In this document: piece after piece, positions 6,132-14,173 of the stretch | Layout: each line of letters opens with the position of its first letter | Position numbering within the stretch: the first letter of the stretch is position 1 | DNA from: an uncultured Chitinophagaceae bacterium | GTDB lineage: Bacteria; Bacteroidota; Bacteroidia; Chitinophagales; Chitinophagaceae | NCBI GenBank assembly: GCA_946885665.1 | Contig: CAMPGT010000043.1 | Location: 1 to 18,092 of the forward strand | Length of the DNA stretch: 18,092 nt | Direction of reading: 5' to 3' | Translations under genes and position numbers: made by a program | Notes under the pieces: generated by a model | Seen by the model: only the letters and a program-made list of their open reading frames with translations | Told to the model about the DNA's origin: nothing | The model's database searches: none

Positions 6132-8804
6132 ATGAGACGTTCTACCGGCCTGGCTGGAATTATTTTAGGATGCCTGCTTCTTTGTGCTGTTGTTTCCCAG
6201 TCGCAGGGAATATACCCCGTTTCTGTTGATGACAAGGTCAGGAACTCTTCTTTGATCGTTGAAGGAAAAGTCATTGGAAAGAAATCATTCTGGAACCGCG
6301 CACATACCATGATCTACACTTCTAATGAAGTAGAAGTGTTTAAAGTGTTTAAGGGCAGCCTGCAGAAGAAAACGATTAACGTGATCACCGTTGGCGGCGC
6401 CGTCGATAATTATGCCATCCAAGCCAGTCACCTGCTAACCCTGAAAACCGGCCAGGTGGGCATTTTCTTTTGCGAACAGCCCGCCCGTCTCAAAACATCA
6501 TTCACTTCCACATTGCCCGTGTTCCGGGTGTACAGCAGTTCACAGGGTTTTTTGAAATATGATCTCACCAGCCGCACAGCACATGCGCCCTATGCAGAAT
6601 ACAGCGACATAGAAAAAGTGCTGTACCCTCAAATACAGGCCAAAACAGGCAGAAGCTTCGAACTAAAGAACAGCACCTTCAGCATACAGAAGGAATCAAA
6701 AAAATTGCAACCCAGCAACTCAACGCTGGCGCCGGTAATTACTTCTTTCAATCCCGGTATAGTGAACGCCGGCGCGCTGCTCGATGCTGAAAACAATGAG
6801 CTTACTATTAATGGCAGCGGTTTCGGAACGGCCTCCGGCAGTGCTGCCGTGCTTTTTTCGGATGCCGACGCATCGGCGGGCTCACAGTTTGAAGAGGTGC
6901 CATACAACAGCAGCCTCATCATTTCATGGACGAGTACCAGGATACGGGTGAAGGTACCCACCAAAGCCGGAACAGGTGTTTTCAGGGTTCGCGACAACGC
7001 AGGAAATACCGTTACCTCGTCGTCAAGCCTCGAAGTGCGGTTTAGCATACTCACGGCCGACTTTGAATCCGACTATGGCATCAAGCAGTTTACCCTTGGC
7101 AACATGAACGGCAACGGCGGTTATTCCATCAAGTACAGCACCAGCACCGCCAACAGCGGAATAAACATCAATGCGAGCCCCGCCAAGGCGACCTTCCAGC
7201 GCGCGCTCACCACCTGGAAAGAGAGCGTGGGTGTCAATTTTGTTGAGGCAGGCAACAGCAGTTTGCAGAAGGTGGATCCCGACGATGGTGAGAACCTGGT
7301 GATGTATGATAATGGAGGAACAATGCTGGATGACGGTCCTCTTGGCGACGGTGTGCTGGCCACCTGTTTTTCAGGTATCACCATTTGCACGAACAATCAC
7401 CAGCTTAACCAGGCGCGTAAAACAGGGTTCGACATTGTTATCCGCAATACCGGGTATTCAACGGGTTCCACCGCGTTTACGCTGGGACCCTGCCCGCCAT
7501 TTTCCGAATCGACCTCGGTGGTGGATCTTGAGTCGGTACTGCTGCATGAACTCGGGCACGCCCTTAATCTCGGACATATCGTCGATCCGATGGAGGGATC
7601 TGGCCCGGGCACAGCAACCCCCGCCAAGGTGATGCACTACTCTGTGGCCTACAACCTGCGCCGGATCAGTCTCGATTATGCGGCCAAAGCCGGTGCCGAA
7701 TACCAGGTAACGCCACATTCATACACCTACGGCACCTGCGTTGTCGGCTCGCCCGAAATGATGCCCCTCACTCCAGTGCTTGAAGTGAAAGACGAATGCC
7801 CCGATACGTTTCCCCAAACAGCCACACCGGTCTTTACCAGCGTCAACTTCGACCTGGTACATGCCACAAGCAATAAATTAGTTGACCCTGCGTACAACCA
7901 GATGACCACCAACGGCGCCGGCGTCAACATTACGAACAACGCCTACTACCCCATCCGTACCGGACCATCGGGCGGTGACCTTTCCATTGAGGTGCAGAAC
8001 TATATTACCAGCCCCGGGGAAATAGCAGATTGCTCAATAGGTTCCACCGGCATTGATGTGACGGGGGTAAGGGTGGCATTATACAGAGTGGCATCGTGCC
8101 CGGATGCCCGCAACTACCCTACACCGGTAGCTTACCGGACATTTGCCGGCAACGGCGTTGTACAGGCGATTCCAAATCTAACACCCAACACTTCCTATCT
8201 CATGGTGGTAGACGGGATCCAGAACACAAAGGCGGTTTTCGACATGGTATTGGCCGGTGAAGCGCTGCCATCCCTTTCTACCGATCTAACCGGCGAAGTA
8301 ATCGGCGATCATCACCATCTTACGTGGACCACCGATCCCGATTTCGAGGCAACGAGTATGATCCTCGAAAGGAGTGCCGATGGCGTAACGTTCAAGCAAC
8401 TTGAAGAAATTACCGGCGACCAACTGGAAAACGGCGAGTATTCCGATGTGTCGCCGCTGCCCGGTGTGAATTATTATCGGCTGCGCGTGCAAAATTCCTC
8501 GGGTATGATAGAATATTCGAGGGTGGTGTCGCTCAGCGGGATCCAGCCCTTCACGCTAAAGTTATATCCCAACCCTGCCACTTCATGGATATATGTAGAG
8601 ATATCCAGCGACAACCCCGGTACCTATGGCATCTCGCTGCACAATGTTTACGGGCAGCGGGTGGTGCAAAGACAGGTGAACGTTGTGAGCAAGAAGCATG
8701 TTGAGCCAATATATGTTGGCGGTTTAAGCGAGGGCATGTATTTCATTTCTGCTTACGGAAAAGATGGCAAGCGCATTAAAGGCGGCGCGGTGAAGGTGCA
8801 GTGA
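6132..8804 (+). CDS. secreted matrixin-like zinc metallopeptidase with IPT/TIG domain and T9SS sorting domain
   Basis: 890-residue secreted protease. The ATG at 6132 gives a signal peptide (MRRSTGLAGIILGCLLLCAVVSQSQG); an earlier TTG at 6093 would bury it. Order: an N-terminal domain of unknown role (about 27-180; VEGKVIGKKSFWN, HTMIYTSNEVEVFKVFKG), an IPT/TIG immunoglobulin-like domain (about 199-303; ITSFNPGIVNAG, GSGFG), a catalytic domain with zinc motif HELGHALNLGH (H472, E473, H476, H482) and a downstream Met-turn candidate M501 (KVMHYS), a linker, a fibronectin-like segment (LTWTTDPDFEATSMILERS, then NYYRLRV) and a C-terminal type A T9SS sorting domain starting at LKLYPNPATSWIYVE (about 809-890). 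Matrixin-like (M10/M57) placement follows the HExxHxxGxxH pattern. It should cross the outer membrane through T9SS; substrate unknown. Confidence 0.9.
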   Translation: MRRSTGLAGIILGCLLLCAVVSQSQGIYPVSVDDKVRNSSLIVEGKVIGKKSFWNRAHTMIYTSNEVEVFKVFKGSLQKKTINVITVGGAVDNYAIQASHLLTLKTGQVGIFFCEQPARLKTSFTSTLPVFRVYSSSQGFLKYDLTSRTAHAPYAEYSDIEKVLYPQIQAKTGRSFELKNSTFSIQKESKKLQPSNSTLAPVITSFNPGIVNAGALLDAENNELTINGSGFGTASGSAAVLFSDADASAGSQFEEVPYNSSLIISWTSTRIRVKVPTKAGTGVFRVRDNAGNTVTSSSSLEVRFSILTADFESDYGIKQFTLGNMNGNGGYSIKYSTSTANSGININASPAKATFQRALTTWKESVGVNFVEAGNSSLQKVDPDDGENLVMYDNGGTMLDDGPLGDGVLATCFSGITICTNNHQLNQARKTGFDIVIRNTGYSTGSTAFTLGPCPPFSESTSVVDLESVLLHELGHALNLGHIVDPMEGSGPGTATPAKVMHYSVAYNLRRISLDYAAKAGAEYQVTPHSYTYGTCVVGSPEMMPLTPVLEVKDECPDTFPQTATPVFTSVNFDLVHATSNKLVDPAYNQMTTNGAGVNITNNAYYPIRTGPSGGDLSIEVQNYITSPGEIADCSIGSTGIDVTGVRVALYRVASCPDARNYPTPVAYRTFAGNGVVQAIPNLTPNTSYLMVVDGIQNTKAVFDMVLAGEALPSLSTDLTGEVIGDHHHLTWTTDPDFEATSMILERSADGVTFKQLEEITGDQLENGEYSDVSPLPGVNYYRLRVQNSSGMIEYSRVVSLSGIQPFTLKLYPNPATSWIYVEISSDNPGTYGISLHNVYGQRVVQRQVNVVSKKHVEPIYVGGLSEGMYFISAYGKDGKRIKGGAVKVQ

Positions 8805-8831
8805 GGAGACGGCAATCGGCAAACGGCAAAG
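8805..8831 (+). repeat. short, diverged 7-bp repeat array
   Basis: Units GGAGAC (truncated), GGCAATC, GGCAAAC and GGCAAAG begin right after the metallopeptidase TGA. The units match the arrays at 4307 and 11395 but have GG instead of GGG, so this copy lacks the G-quadruplex pattern. Confidence 0.75.
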
Positions 8832-8843
8832 AATTGGTTTCAG

Positions 8844-8874
8844 TTTTAACTTTTAAGTTTTGCCCGAAGGGCAA
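8844..8874 (+). repeat. TTTTAAC units plus TTGCCC-GAA-GGGCAA hairpin
   Basis: TTTTAAC and TTTTAAG (8844-8857) match the AT-rich 7-bp array at 11466-11493; the shared string CAGTTTTAACTTTTAA includes the three preceding bases. A perfect 6-bp hairpin TTGCCCGAAGGGCAA follows at 8860-8874, with the same GAA loop as the hairpin in the 40-bp block. No T-run follows it. Confidence 0.7.
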
Positions 8875-8879
8875 CTATA

Positions 8880-8920
8880 TCCCCCGCTGGCGGGGGTGGC
8901 GCGAAGCGCCCGGGGGTGGA
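8880..8920 (+). repeat. 40-bp double-hairpin REP-like element, copy 3 (41 bp)
   Basis: Same as 4373-4412 apart from one extra C (GCGCCCGGGGG instead of GCGCCGGGGG). Both palindromes are intact. It lies between the metallopeptidase end and the minus-strand terminator of the PUR-like gene. Confidence 0.92.
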
Positions 8921-8931
8921 CCGTGACCAAC

Positions 8932-8970
8932 GAAAAAAGCTCCATCCCCGTTACTAACAGGAATGAAGCT
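8932..8970 (-). terminator. intrinsic terminator of the PUR-like gene
   Basis: On the minus strand an 11-bp stem (arm AGCTTCATTCC, partner GGGATGGAGCT, three G-U pairs, 11-base loop) is followed by six T. It begins 18 bases after the stop codon of the minus-strand gene at 8989, the expected position. No T-run exists on the plus side, so it should act on minus-strand transcripts only. Confidence 0.8.
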
Positions 8971-8988
8971 TTCTAACAAAAAAATTTA

Positions 8989-9414
8989 TTACCACTTATC
9001 TACTTCCTCGCTCTCTGAGGGACCCGCCGTATTAACCGGTACCACGGGGATAGTGCCCACCGGTGAGGTGAGGGCAACATCAGGAACTGAAGCATCTTCG
9101 TGATCTGTCTCATGATCAGGAGCCTGGTCATGATTGTATGCATCGAAGTCGAAGTCGGGCATCAACTCAGTTTTCACATAATCCACAGCTTCTGTAAGCG
9201 CTTTCAAGAACTTGTTGAAATCTTCCTTATACAGGAAAATTTTGTGCCTGTCGTAACCATCTTCATTAAATTTCTTACGGGATTCAGTGATGGTTATGTA
9301 GTAATCGTTACCACGAGTGGCCCTTACATCGAAGAAATAAGTTCTCCTTTTGCCGGCCCTAATACGTTTACTATAAACGCTTTCCATCCTTTTTTCGTTG
9401 TTGTCGTACGCCAC
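8989..9414 (-). CDS. PUR-alpha-like RNA/ssDNA-binding protein (DUF3276)
   Basis: About 141 residues. The core SVYSKRIRAGKRRTYFFDVR, then NDYYITITESRKKF, GYDRHKIFLYKEDFNKFLKALTEAVDYV and TELMPDFDFDAYNHD is the PUR-repeat-like domain (DUF3276) widespread in Bacteroidota, expected to bind single-stranded nucleic acid. The last 45 or so residues (from about DQAPDHETDHED) are acidic and proline/valine-rich and probably disordered. No ATG fits the family N-terminus (AYDNN...): I choose the GTG at 9414, giving MAYDNNEKRMESVYSKR. A TTG at 9420 or an ATG at 9387 (preceded directly by AAAAAAGG) are alternatives. A near-consensus promoter lies upstream and an intrinsic terminator downstream, so it is a single-gene transcript with a leader of about 40 bases. 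Confidence 0.9.
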   Translation of the reverse strand: MAYDNNEKRMESVYSKRIRAGKRRTYFFDVRATRGNDYYITITESRKKFNEDGYDRHKIFLYKEDFNKFLKALTEAVDYVKTELMPDFDFDAYNHDQAPDHETDHEDASVPDVALTSPVGTIPVVPVNTAGPSESEEVDKW

Positions 9415-9460
9415 AGTCAATTTTTTTTACAGTTATAATTTTGGTTTAGGGTAAGTTCTA

Positions 9461-9491
9461 CAAATATAATATTGTTTTGGTATTGACAAAA
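9461..9491 (-). promoter_or_regulatory. consensus Bacteroidota promoter of the PUR-like gene
   Basis: On the minus strand a -33 element TTTTG (9491-9487) is followed after 18 bases by the -7 element TATATTTG (9468-9461), matching TTTG and TAnnTTTG. This is the best promoter in the window. Transcription should start near 9454. Confidence 0.75.
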
Positions 9492-9556
9492 TTTTTACAG
9501 TACCGCCTGATTGCTAAATCCTAATTTTTAATCTGAAATACATTCCAAAATTTAAT

Positions 9557-11380
9557 CTATGACGCGTCTTCCTCAGTTTGCTGGTGTTCATAAAGATAGG
9601 TATAATAACCGTTCAATGCGAGCAACTCTTCGTGGGTGCCCTGTTCAGTGATGCGTCCATCTTCGAGCACCAGTATCTTATCAAATTTAAAAAATGGCAG
9701 GATCCGGTGAGTGATCACGAGGGCCGTGCGGTCGTTGAGGAACCTGGTGAGATTTTCCAGGATGTCCTTTTCCGTTCTCGAATCAACGGCGCTAAGGCAG
9801 TCATCGAAGATGATCAGCCTCGGGTTTTTTATGAGTCCCCTGGCAATGGAAATACGCTGTTTTTGCCCGCCGCTCAACGTCACGCCCCTCTCTCCCACCA
9901 TCGTCTCAAACTTGTCATGAAAAGCAAGGATCTCCTTCTCAATGCTGGCATAGCGGGCGGCTTGTTGAACCAGCTCGGGCGAGGCATCCTTCACGCCGAA
10001 CAAGATGTTGTTGGCGATGGTGTCGCTGAAGAGAAAAACATCCTGTGGTACATAGCTGATCTCCCTGCGCAGGTGTTCCAAATCGATGTGCCGGATGTCG
10101 GCGCCATCAATGAGTATTCTCCCCGAATCCACGTCGAACAAGCGGAGCATTAGCTGTGCAACGGTCGTCTTGCCACTTCCGGTGTGCCCCACAAGCGCCA
10201 CTTTCTCACCTTTTTTAATCTGAAGATTAAAATCTTTCAGCGCGTGAATGCCCGTATTCGGGTAGGTAAAGTTGATCTGTTCGAAGGCAATGTTCCCCTC
10301 GATGGGGTTCTCCAGGGCGTTTTGAGGATTGCGGATATCCGGCACCGTATGAAGGAACTCGTTCACCCTTTTTTGCGAGGCGGCGGCGCGCTGGATCATG
10401 CTGGCCGTCCACCCGATGGCGCTTACGGGAAAGGTGAGCATATTGATGTACATCACAAATTCCGCGATCGTTCCCACCGACATGCCATGGGCGCCATTGA
10501 TGGCGTAGAGTCCGCCGATCATGATCGTTAGCAGCGTACTCAGCCCGATCAGCAAGGCCATCGACGGGAAGTATACCGCCTCGAGCCTGGCAAGTCCGAT
10601 AGCATTCTTTTTGTAGGCCTCACTGTTCACGTCGAAGAAGCGAAGCATCGCCTTTTCCTGCACGAACGATTTGATAACCCTGATGCCGGAATACGATTCC
10701 TGTGCGTTGGTGGTGAGGCTGGCCAGCAGCGCCTGTATTTTTTCGCTTTTGCGGTGGATGACGGTGTTTACCGTGTAAATGGTGATGGCCAGTATCGGCA
10801 ACGGCGACAGCACGTAAAGCGTCAGCTCCCAGTCTTTGCGGATCATATAAAACAGGCAAAACGAGATGCGGAACACGAGGTTGACGAGGTACATGATCGC
10901 CGGACCGGTGTACATGCGTACGCGGCTCACATCTTCGGAGATGCGGCTCATCAGGTCGCCCGTGCTGTGCGTTTTGTAAAAGTTGAGGTCGAGTTGCAAG
11001 TAGTGATTAAAGACTTCATTTTTTTGGTCGAATTCGATGTGCCGGCTCATCACGATGATAGTTTGCCGCATCAGGAACATGAAAAATCCGGACAGCAATG
11101 CGAACACAAGAATGGTGACGCTGAACGCTGCCACTTTTCCGGCAAACGAAAGGTTGTAGCTGGCGAGTTGGTCGTTGAACACGGCAACGAGCGGATCGAA
11201 AGAAGCGGGATTGGGTTGGATAGGATCGCCGAGATGCTGCTGCAGCATGTCGAAAATAAAACCGGTGATCTGCGGCGCCAGTATGGCGAAGTAATTCGAC
11301 AGGATAATGAACAGGATGCCGAAGAAAAACCGGAAACGGTACTTCCACAGGTATTTATTTAGCGAACGCAGGTGTTTCAT
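9557..11380 (-). CDS. ABC exporter half-transporter (fused permease and ATPase)
   Basis: 607 residues from the ATG at 11380; a longer frame reaching 11449 reads through a 7-bp repeat array and I reject it. The N-terminal type I exporter membrane domain (about 15-335, six helices expected) includes coupling-helix-like stretches. The ATPase domain has Walker A GHTGSGKTT (398-406), Q-loop Q446 (YVPQD), signature LSGGQKQR (502-509), Walker B LIIFDD (D526) and H-loop H558 (ITHR). The residue after Walker B is D527 where the catalytic glutamate normally stands (FDDCLSAVD), as in the degenerate half of heterodimeric multidrug exporters such as BmrC/YheI. No partner half-transporter is in the window. 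It probably works in the inner membrane exporting drugs or lipids; the substrate cannot be inferred. It follows the P-type ATPase on the same strand across a repeat-filled 101-base gap. Confidence 0.93.
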   Translation of the reverse strand: MKHLRSLNKYLWKYRFRFFFGILFIILSNYFAILAPQITGFIFDMLQQHLGDPIQPNPASFDPLVAVFNDQLASYNLSFAGKVAAFSVTILVFALLSGFFMFLMRQTIIVMSRHIEFDQKNEVFNHYLQLDLNFYKTHSTGDLMSRISEDVSRVRMYTGPAIMYLVNLVFRISFCLFYMIRKDWELTLYVLSPLPILAITIYTVNTVIHRKSEKIQALLASLTTNAQESYSGIRVIKSFVQEKAMLRFFDVNSEAYKKNAIGLARLEAVYFPSMALLIGLSTLLTIMIGGLYAINGAHGMSVGTIAEFVMYINMLTFPVSAIGWTASMIQRAAASQKRVNEFLHTVPDIRNPQNALENPIEGNIAFEQINFTYPNTGIHALKDFNLQIKKGEKVALVGHTGSGKTTVAQLMLRLFDVDSGRILIDGADIRHIDLEHLRREISYVPQDVFLFSDTIANNILFGVKDASPELVQQAARYASIEKEILAFHDKFETMVGERGVTLSGGQKQRISIARGLIKNPRLIIFDDCLSAVDSRTEKDILENLTRFLNDRTALVITHRILPFFKFDKILVLEDGRITEQGTHEELLALNGYYTYLYEHQQTEEDAS

Positions 11381-11394
11381 TGATACGAAGATAC

Positions 11395-11457
11395 GGAAGA
11401 CGGGAAACGGGCAATGGGAAACGGGCAATGGGCAATAGGCAATGGGCAATAGGCAAT
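11395..11457 (+). repeat. 7-bp tandem repeat array, nine units
   Basis: Units in order: GGAAGAC, GGGAAAC, GGGCAAT, GGGAAAC, GGGCAAT, GGGCAAT, AGGCAAT, GGGCAAT, AGGCAAT. The count of nine equals that of the array at 4307-4369. Five consecutive GGG tracts with four-base loops fit the G-quadruplex rule on the plus strand, which is the template strand for the ABC gene whose start codon is 15 bases away. Confidence 0.93.
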
Positions 11458-11465
11458 AGAATCAG

Positions 11466-11493
11466 TTTTAACTTTTAACTTTTAACTTTTAAC
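11466..11493 (+). repeat. AT-rich 7-bp tandem array, four TTTTAAC units
   Basis: Four perfect TTTTAAC units followed by TTTCC. The array overlaps the 3' end of the P-type ATPase gene: its stop codon and the last lysine-valine-lysine-serine codons lie in or next to the repeat. Related units occur at 4427-4440 and 8844-8857. Confidence 0.92.
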
Positions 11494-14031
11494 TTTCCGT
11501 CCCACCTTCAACAGCTCAATCCCGCTAACACATACAATTGTCGTGGCGCAGATCACGCCTATCGCCTGCCATGGTAAAACAGTCGTCTTAAAAATCGTAT
11601 CGAGGAACGGCACATAAATGATCAGCAACTGCAACAAAACCGTTAGCACGATCGCTCCCCACATTCCCCTGTTTGAAAAAATGCCACGCGAAAATATCAT
11701 CCGGTGCGTTGAGCGTGAAGAAAGTGCATTGCCAAGCTGCACAAAGCAAAGCGTAGCGAATACCATCGTCTGCTGCATTCTTACTTCATAACCCTGCAAC
11801 GTTGCCCACCATTGAACAAAGAGCGAAGCCACGGTCATCATGATCCCTGATAATACAATTTTCCTGACCAGCCCGCCCGCAAACAGGTTTTCTTTGGGCG
11901 GCCGCGGCGGCCTTTTCATAATATCTTTTTCGGCAGGTTCGCTTACCAGCGCAATGCCAGGCAACCCATCGGTTACCAAATTGATCCATAAAATGTGAAT
12001 GGGCAGCAACGGCACCGCAAACCCCAGCAACGGCGCAAGCAATATCGTGAGTATCTCACTTAGGTTACACGACAAAACATACTGGATAAACTTTTTGATG
12101 TTTTCGTAAATACGTCTTCCTTCCCGCACCGCCTTCACGATCGTGGAGAAATTATCATCGAGCAGGATCATGTCCGAAGCCTCTTTCGCCACATCTGTAC
12201 CGGTAATTCCCATGGCCAATCCAATATCCGCCTGCTTCAGCGATGGCGCATCATTCACACCGTCGCCCGTCATCGCCACAAATTCGCCATTGTCCTGCAG
12301 CGCCTTCACAATATTCAGTTTTTGAGCCGGCGACACACGCGCATAAACGGATATGTCCCTCACTTTTTCTCCAAGCTGGTTCTCCTCCAGCTTCTCCAGG
12401 TCGGCGCCGGTTTTTACATCGCTGCTTTCGCCGTCCAAAATATGCAGGCGCTCTGCAATGGCTCTGGCCGTCAGCGGCTGGTCGCCGGTGATCATCACCG
12501 TTTTGATGCCTGCCGTTTTGCATTGCTTCACCGAATCGATTACCTCTTCACGCGGCGGATCGATCATTGCCGTCATGCCCAGAAAATCTAGTTCCTTTTC
12601 CAGCGACTCGTCTATCTTCCCCGGCCTTGCGTCGAATATCCTGTAAGCAAAAAACAGCACCCTCATTCCCTGCGACGCCCATTCATCATTCAGCTTCAGC
12701 AATTCCTGGGCTCTCTCTTTGCCGCGAATGGCTGCGAGCATCTTTCCAGGCGCCCCCTTAACGAACAAAATGTATTTATCGCCATAGCCATGCAGCGTGC
12801 TCATGCGCATCCGCACCGAATCGAATGGCAATTTATCCTGCAACGGAAAATCCTGTTCTGTCCTTTCCTTCGAGGCGCCCTTCTCCAGGGCATAGTTCAC
12901 GAGGGCGGTTTCAGTAGGGTCGCCGAGCAGGCTTCCATCCTTCACCACCCGCACTTCATTGTCGAGCAGCATGGCGCTGGTGAGTAGTTCCTCTTTACCC
13001 TTTTCCGCGTTTACTTTTTCCACGGTCATCACGTTTTGCGTAAGCGTTCCCGTTTTATCTGTGCAGATGTAAGTAACGGAGCCGAGCGTTTCCACTGCAG
13101 GTAATTTCCTGATGAGTGCCTTTTGCTTCACCATCCTGTTGGCGCCGCGAGCCAGGGCAATAGTAATGACGGCAGGAAGCGCTTCGGGAAGCGCGGCAAC
13201 TGCCAACGACAATGCAGTGAGGAACATCTGAAATGCCGGCTCGCCACGCAGTAAACCCAATCCAAAAACAATTATGCAGATGATGATGACGATCACCGCG
13301 AGCTGCTTACTGAACACCGACAGTCTTTTTTGCAGCGGCGTTTGTTGATAACCGGTGTCCATCAGTCCGGCAATATTCCCGATCTCCGTGTGCATGCCGG
13401 TGTCTGTAACGACCGCCTTCGCCGAGCCGTTACTAACGATGGTACCCTTGAAGATCATATTGAGCTGATCGCCCGGAACAAGTTTTTCACCCGCTACCGG
13501 TTCCGATATTTTTTCTATGGTATTGCTTTCCCCGGTTAACGATGCTTCGTCTGTCTTAAGCGAGCTGACGGAAATCAGCCTTGCGTCGGCGGGCACAATG
13601 TCCCCTGCCTCCACCAGTATCACATCGCCGGGAACGAGTTCGGAGACCGCAATTTTTGAAGGTTGGTTGTTGCGAAGCGCCACGGCATGTTGCGTGGTCA
13701 TTTTCTTCAACATTCTCACCGATTGCTCCGCGTTATTTTCCTGCGAAAATCCCAGCCAGGCATTTGCGATGATAATGGCGAGAATAACGAATGCATCGGT
13801 GTGCTCGCCAACGCTGAATGAGATGACGGCCGCAATGACCAGAATAACGATCATCACGTCTTTAAACTGTCCGAAGAGAATGGCGAGCCTGGTTTTTTGT
13901 TTCGTTTCCTGCAGTTCGTTCTTTCCAAATTCCTGTTGCAGTGCGGGTATCCGGTTGTTATTGAGTCCGGACGCCGACGTCTTAAATGTTTCGAATATCT
14001 CCTCAATGCTTTGCCGGTACCACTCGCTCAT
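11482..14031 (-). CDS. P2A-like cation-transporting P-type ATPase, probably calcium
   Basis: 849-residue inner-membrane pump. Landmarks: TGES (167-170) in the actuator domain, phosphorylation site D325 in CTDKTGTLT, KGAPGKML (425-432) in the nucleotide domain, MTGDGVNDAP (587-596) hinge. Membrane cation-site residues follow the SERCA pattern by motif: E283 in PEALP (SERCA E309), N656 and E659 in SCNLSEI (N768, E771), and N684, T687, D688 in INLVTDGLP (N796, T799, D800), so calcium or a similar divalent cation is the likely cargo. PEALP replaces the commoner PEGLP. There is no N-terminal heavy-metal-binding domain, which argues against P1B. It starts at the ATG at 14031 in a region shared with the divergent LamG gene; the ABC gene follows on the same strand. 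The last few residues (KVKS) come from the TTTTAAC repeat. Confidence 0.94.
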   Translation of the reverse strand: MSEWYRQSIEEIFETFKTSASGLNNNRIPALQQEFGKNELQETKQKTRLAILFGQFKDVMIVILVIAAVISFSVGEHTDAFVILAIIIANAWLGFSQENNAEQSVRMLKKMTTQHAVALRNNQPSKIAVSELVPGDVILVEAGDIVPADARLISVSSLKTDEASLTGESNTIEKISEPVAGEKLVPGDQLNMIFKGTIVSNGSAKAVVTDTGMHTEIGNIAGLMDTGYQQTPLQKRLSVFSKQLAVIVIIICIIVFGLGLLRGEPAFQMFLTALSLAVAALPEALPAVITIALARGANRMVKQKALIRKLPAVETLGSVTYICTDKTGTLTQNVMTVEKVNAEKGKEELLTSAMLLDNEVRVVKDGSLLGDPTETALVNYALEKGASKERTEQDFPLQDKLPFDSVRMRMSTLHGYGDKYILFVKGAPGKMLAAIRGKERAQELLKLNDEWASQGMRVLFFAYRIFDARPGKIDESLEKELDFLGMTAMIDPPREEVIDSVKQCKTAGIKTVMITGDQPLTARAIAERLHILDGESSDVKTGADLEKLEENQLGEKVRDISVYARVSPAQKLNIVKALQDNGEFVAMTGDGVNDAPSLKQADIGLAMGITGTDVAKEASDMILLDDNFSTIVKAVREGRRIYENIKKFIQYVLSCNLSEILTILLAPLLGFAVPLLPIHILWINLVTDGLPGIALVSEPAEKDIMKRPPRPPKENLFAGGLVRKIVLSGIMMTVASLFVQWWATLQGYEVRMQQTMVFATLCFVQLGNALSSRSTHRMIFSRGIFSNRGMWGAIVLTVLLQLLIIYVPFLDTIFKTTVLPWQAIGVICATTIVCVSGIELLKVGRKVKS

Positions 14032-14121
14032 GTTATTCTATTGGTTTAATCGGTCTGCTTGTCATTTGTCAAATTAGTCCTAAGTACGTTTCAGTGAAGG
14101 GCAGCGTCCATGTATTTTATC

Positions 14122-14129
14122 TATTTTCG
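14122..14129 (+). promoter_or_regulatory. possible -7 box of the LamG-protein gene
   Basis: TATTTTCG differs by one base from TAnnTTTG and lies 44 bases before the ATG. No -33 element is apparent. The 142-base divergent gap must also hold the P-type ATPase promoter, for which I see only a weak, one-base-short candidate on the minus strand (TAATTTG). Confidence 0.3.
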
Positions 14130-14173
14130 TCGATAACCGTGTGCCCTCACACCCCTAAACTAAACCAAAATAA

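Noticed and set aside
10754..11362. 202-codon open frame antisense to the ABC gene
   Set aside because: Low-complexity His/Asp/Val/Gln-rich translation opposite a membrane domain; no motif and no start signal.
11381..11449. N-terminal extension of the ABC protein to 11449
   Set aside because: The extra 23 residues are mostly translated 7-bp repeats (MPIAYCPLPV...); MKHLRSLNKYLWKYRF from 11380 is a normal exporter start.
14032..14100. -7 box for the P-type ATPase on the minus strand
   Set aside because: The only candidate, TAATTTG, is one base short of TAnnTTTG and lacks a -33 element.
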